NCBI GenBank assembly: GCA_934376955.1
Contig: CAKRPJ010000073.1
Location: 1-7,950 of the forward strand
DNA length: 7,950 nt
Direction of reading: 5' to 3'
DNA from: CAKRPJ01 sp934376955
Lineage (GTDB): Bacteria; Bacillota; Clostridia; Lachnospirales; Lachnospiraceae
Shown here: positions 6,151 through 7,950 of the stretch, in pieces
How the letters are laid out: each line of letters begins with the position of its first letter
Position numbering within the stretch: position 1 is the first letter of the stretch
Program-made: the position numbers and the translations under genes
Notes under the pieces: model-generated
Told to the model about the DNA's origin: nothing
The model's input: the letters and a program-made list of their open reading frames with translations, nothing else
Databases searched by the model: none

Positions 6151-6876
6151 ATGGATAAAAAGATCATTCTTGTAACAGGAGCCCTCGGAAAGAATCCGAG
6201 AGGAATGTCTGCGATCAGTGTCAATACATCGTATATGAACGCTATTGAGGCAGCGGGAGGCATTCCCCTCGTAATGGGCTGTACGGCACTGGCAGAGCAG
6301 TATGCAGAGATTGCAGACGGACTGCTGCTGACAGGCGGAGAGAGCGTTCATCCGGCAAGATATAATGATACCTTTAATAATCTCGCAGGCGGTGATGCGG
6401 CCGTTGCTCACAATCTCAAGGCAGGCTGCAACACGGCACGGGATGAGATGGAATTTGCGGCATTTCAGGCTTTTTATAAGAGAAAGAAGCCAATCATGGG
6501 GATCTGCCGCGGACATCAGCTGGTCAATGCGGCTTTAGGCGGCCATAACATGCTGAACTTCCCGAGGATCCATCCGGTAGAGCACTCAGAAGGGATCCAG
6601 CACAGCATTCTGACAGAGGAAGGCTCTATCTTAAACCGTCTGTACGGAAATAAATTTATGGTAAACAGCTATCATAGAGATTGTGCAGATCAGGCAGGTC
6701 CGGGCGTGATCGTGTCAGCGAGATCCGAGGACGGAGTTATCGAGGCGATCGAGCATGAAACACTTCCGATCTTCAGCGTTCAGTTCCACCCGGAGCGTAT
6801 GCGGGGCGATGAGAAAAACCCGGTCAACGGACCGGACGGAACAAAGCTTTTTGAATACCTGATCAGCCTCTGCTGA
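6151..6876 (+). CDS. Gamma-glutamyl-type amide hydrolase, peptidase C26 / PuuD-like
   Basis: This is a class I glutamine-amidotransferase-fold hydrolase of the group that includes PuuD, which splits gamma-glutamyl-GABA. The 241 residues are close to family length. LLLTGGESVHPARY (58-71) is the family's glycine-rich loop, usually seen as GGxDxxPxxY. The nucleophile is Cys119 in GICRGHQLVN (117-126), and the triad is completed by His213 and Glu215 in QFHPE (211-215). NSYHRD (172-177) replaces the common NSFHHQ, a possible sign of a different substrate. No synthetase domain is attached and no signal peptide is seen, so it acts alone in the cytoplasm. It follows dppF by 35 bases, with GGAGG (6136-6140) 10 bases before the ATG and no terminator between, so it probably shares the transporter mRNA. 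A role in cleaving the imported compound is inference. Confidence 0.88.
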   Translation: MDKKIILVTGALGKNPRGMSAISVNTSYMNAIEAAGGIPLVMGCTALAEQYAEIADGLLLTGGESVHPARYNDTFNNLAGGDAAVAHNLKAGCNTARDEMEFAAFQAFYKRKKPIMGICRGHQLVNAALGGHNMLNFPRIHPVEHSEGIQHSILTEEGSILNRLYGNKFMVNSYHRDCADQAGPGVIVSARSEDGVIEAIEHETLPIFSVQFHPERMRGDEKNPVNGPDGTKLFEYLISLC

Positions 6877-6890
6877 TAATATTGTTCCGT
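6836..6890 (+). other. Nested inverted repeats at the 3' end of the operon
   Basis: ACGGAACAA (6836-6844) and TTGTTCCGT (6882-6890) are perfect 9-bp inverted repeats. Between them ATCAG (6862-6866) pairs with CTGAT (6873-6877), overlapping the stop codon of the hydrolase gene. A small CCGGTC/GACCGG hairpin lies just upstream (6820-6835). No T-run follows directly, so this is not a clear intrinsic terminator. It may shape or protect the 3' end of the operon mRNA. The first following T-run is at 6915-6920, without a good stem before it. Confidence 0.35.
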
Positions 6891-6930
6891 TTGTCCCGAC
6901 CCGTTCACAGCGTATTTTTTCCTTTGTGGC

Positions 6931-6959
6931 TTGATATTTGTAGTTGTCCATATTAGAAT
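6931..6959 (+). promoter_or_regulatory. Sigma-A-type promoter of the GntR-family regulator gene
   Basis: TTGATA (6931-6936) and TAGAAT (6954-6959) each match consensus at five of six positions and are spaced by the optimal 17 bases. A start near 6966 would give a leader of about 37 bases. This lets the regulator be made independently of the transporter operon, although read-through from upstream is also possible because no clear terminator separates them. Confidence 0.6.
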
Positions 6960-7002
6960 ATAGAATGAATTAATAACAGGTATAGCAGAAAGGAGGGGCC
7001 GT

Positions 7003-7731
7003 ATGCTGAATCAGGATGTAATGACCCCGTTGTATGTCCAGCTGATGGACGAGGTTGAAAAAGACATCCGGGAGGGAAAATATAAGCCGGGAGATAAGAT
7101 CATGACTGAGGCGGAGATGGCGAAATTCTATGGCGTCAGCCTGATCACGGTAAGAAAAGCCATCGGTTCACTTATGGAAAAGGGCCTTGTCGTGCGGAGA
7201 CAGGGAAAAGGAACCTTTGTGACAAAGCCGAAGATTTCCCGGGACATGAAAAAGCTCCAAAGCTTTAGTGAAATGTGTGAACAGATGGGAGCCGTTCCGG
7301 GGGCAAAGATGCTGGAGAACCGTCTGGTTAAGGCCGATGAAAAGGTGGCCAAAAGTCTTGGCATCGAAAAAGGCAGCAAAGTGATCTATATATCAAGGCT
7401 TCGTTATGCCGATAACGAACCTGTTCAGATCGAACGCAACTATTTCCCGTTAAAGTTCTCGTTTTTACTGGATATAAATTTTGATAATAATTCTCTGTTC
7501 GAGATCCTCAGAGAAAAGACAGGCTCAAGCGTAGCTGGTTCTGAGAAAGTGATCGAGCTTTGTCGGGCAACCACGGAGGAAGCGGCACAGCTGGGAGTAC
7601 GAAAGGGAGACAATCTTCTGTTTGTTCGCAGCACGGCATACGATAAAGCCGGAGAGCCGTTTTATGCCGGGATCCAGCTGATTAACGGAGACAGATTCTC
7701 TCTTTATGTATATGAAGGCGGCAATGCTTAG
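7003..7731 (+). CDS. GntR-family transcriptional regulator, HutC subfamily (UTRA domain)
   Basis: This is a DNA-binding regulator with a ligand-sensing domain. The 242 residues are typical for HutC-type GntR proteins. The winged helix-turn-helix spans about 8-75: TPLYVQLMDEVEKDI, then GDKIMTEAEMAKFYGVS, TVRKAIGSLMEKGL (49-62) and the wing RRQGKGTFV (65-73). The UTRA effector domain spans about 85-238, with YISRLRYADNEPVQIERNYF (129-148) and the strand pattern LLFVRSTAYDKAGEPFYAG (205-223). UTRA domains bind small molecules such as sugar phosphates, amino-acid derivatives or fatty acids, and no effector can be assigned here. AAAGGAGG (6989-6996) lies 6 bases before the ATG. Its place directly after the transporter-hydrolase operon, on the same strand, makes local control the simplest hypothesis. 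Confidence 0.93.
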   Translation: MLNQDVMTPLYVQLMDEVEKDIREGKYKPGDKIMTEAEMAKFYGVSLITVRKAIGSLMEKGLVVRRQGKGTFVTKPKISRDMKKLQSFSEMCEQMGAVPGAKMLENRLVKADEKVAKSLGIEKGSKVIYISRLRYADNEPVQIERNYFPLKFSFLLDINFDNNSLFEILREKTGSSVAGSEKVIELCRATTEEAAQLGVRKGDNLLFVRSTAYDKAGEPFYAGIQLINGDRFSLYVYEGGNA

Positions 7732-7755
7732 AAATGCGGGTCGTAGGGAAGAAAT

Positions 7756-7815
7756 GGCTGTCGACGGCAGAAAATATTTGCCGGTGCGGCAGCCCTCTGC
7801 TGTTCCTCCTTTTTT
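7756..7815 (+). terminator. Probable terminator after the regulator gene
   Basis: GGCTGTCG (7756-7763) pairs with CGGCAGCC (7787-7794), and CGGCA (7765-7769) with TGCCG (7779-7783), giving a strong two-part stem with a small internal loop and a 9-base AT-rich apical loop. The T-run (7810-7815) comes 15 bases after the stem, further than in a standard intrinsic terminator. A short GCAG/CTGC hairpin can form in between. It plausibly ends the regulator transcript, but the spacing makes this less certain. Confidence 0.45.
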
Positions 7816-7825
7816 GAGATATAGC

Positions 7826-7855
7826 TTGACATTTTCTATGTTTCTGGTATATAAT
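7826..7855 (+). promoter_or_regulatory. Sigma-A-type promoter of the downstream tRNA-Gly gene
   Basis: Consensus TTGACA (7826-7831) and TATAAT (7850-7855) are spaced by 18 bases. The expected start near 7862 lies about 15 bases before the mature tRNA, a short leader to be removed by RNase P. Two consensus boxes fit a strong stable-RNA promoter. Confidence 0.8.
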
Positions 7856-7876
7856 ACAGGTGTTCATAAAACTTAT

Positions 7877-7948
7877 GCACGAGTGGCTCAGTGGTGGAGT
7901 ATCGCCTTGCCAAGGCGAGGGTCGCGGGTTCGAATCCCGTCTCGTGCT
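7877..7948 (+). tRNA. tRNA-Gly (anticodon GCC)
   Basis: This is a glycine tRNA that reads GGC and GGU codons. The acceptor stem GCACGAG (7877-7883) pairs with CTCGTGC (7941-7947). The D stem is GCTC/GAGT. The anticodon stem TCGCC/GGCGA holds the loop TTGCCAA, giving anticodon GCC. The T arm (GCGGG, TTCGAAT, CCCGT) is canonical. T7948 is the discriminator and no CCA is encoded. It differs in sequence and anticodon from the tRNA-Gly at the start of the window, so the two are isoacceptors and not a simple duplication. Confidence 0.97.
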
Positions 7949-7950
7949 CT

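Noticed and set aside
6130..6516. 128-codon open frame on the minus strand inside the hydrolase gene
   Set aside because: It lies antisense to a well-supported hydrolase with intact catalytic motifs and shows no protein features of its own.
6820..6852. CCGGTC/GACCGG hairpin followed by TTTTT as a terminator within the hydrolase gene
   Set aside because: The stem is only 6 bp, the T-run starts 12 bases later, and both lie within conserved coding sequence.
6951..6975. TATTA/TAATA inverted repeat as an autoregulatory operator for the GntR gene
   Set aside because: The arms are only 5 bp of A and T with a mismatched interior, and they do not match the palindrome at 431-461.

Overview
This 7,950-base window looks like a piece of a chromosome from an anaerobic Gram-positive bacterium of the class Clostridia, most probably a gut Lachnospiraceae relative. 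That placement is an inference. It rests on strong AGGAGG-type ribosome binding sites before every gene, sigma-A-type promoters, AT-rich spacers between genes of moderate GC, tRNA genes without an encoded CCA end, and the style of the proteins. All recognisable genes lie on the + strand. I see no mobile element, CRISPR array or rRNA.

Layout. Positions 1-68 are a tRNA-Gly (anticodon TCC) that lacks only its first three bases at the window edge. Positions 69-316 hold no protein gene but are dense in secondary structure: a closed four-way-junction (cloverleaf-like) element at 86-201, another hairpin at 215-237, and a strong intrinsic terminator at 255-316. Positions 317-508 are the promoter and leader of a transporter operon, with a TTGACA/TATAAT promoter and a perfect 13-bp inverted repeat lying over the -10 box.

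Positions 509-6876 form a six-gene operon: two inner-membrane permeases (DppB/OppB and DppC/OppC type), a family 5 solute-binding lipoprotein, two ATPases (DppD/OppD and DppF/OppF type), and a class I glutamine-amidotransferase-like hydrolase of the peptidase C26 / PuuD (gamma-glutamyl-GABA hydrolase) group. The lipoprotein would capture a peptide or peptide-like solute outside the cell. The permease pair would carry it across the membrane, powered by the two ATPases. The hydrolase could then cut a gamma-glutamyl or similar amide bond in the cytoplasm. The substrate cannot be read from the sequence.

Positions 6954-7731 carry a promoter and a GntR-family (HutC subfamily, UTRA domain) regulator gene, the obvious candidate to sense the imported compound or its breakdown product. 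After a hairpin and T-run (7756-7815), a strong promoter drives a second tRNA-Gly (anticodon GCC) at 7877-7948. The transporter locus is thus bracketed by two glycine tRNA genes with different anticodons.

Most of this is an ordinary peptide-uptake locus. The least explained parts are the structured element at 86-237, the palindrome over the operon promoter, and the link between the transporter, the C26 hydrolase and the regulator.
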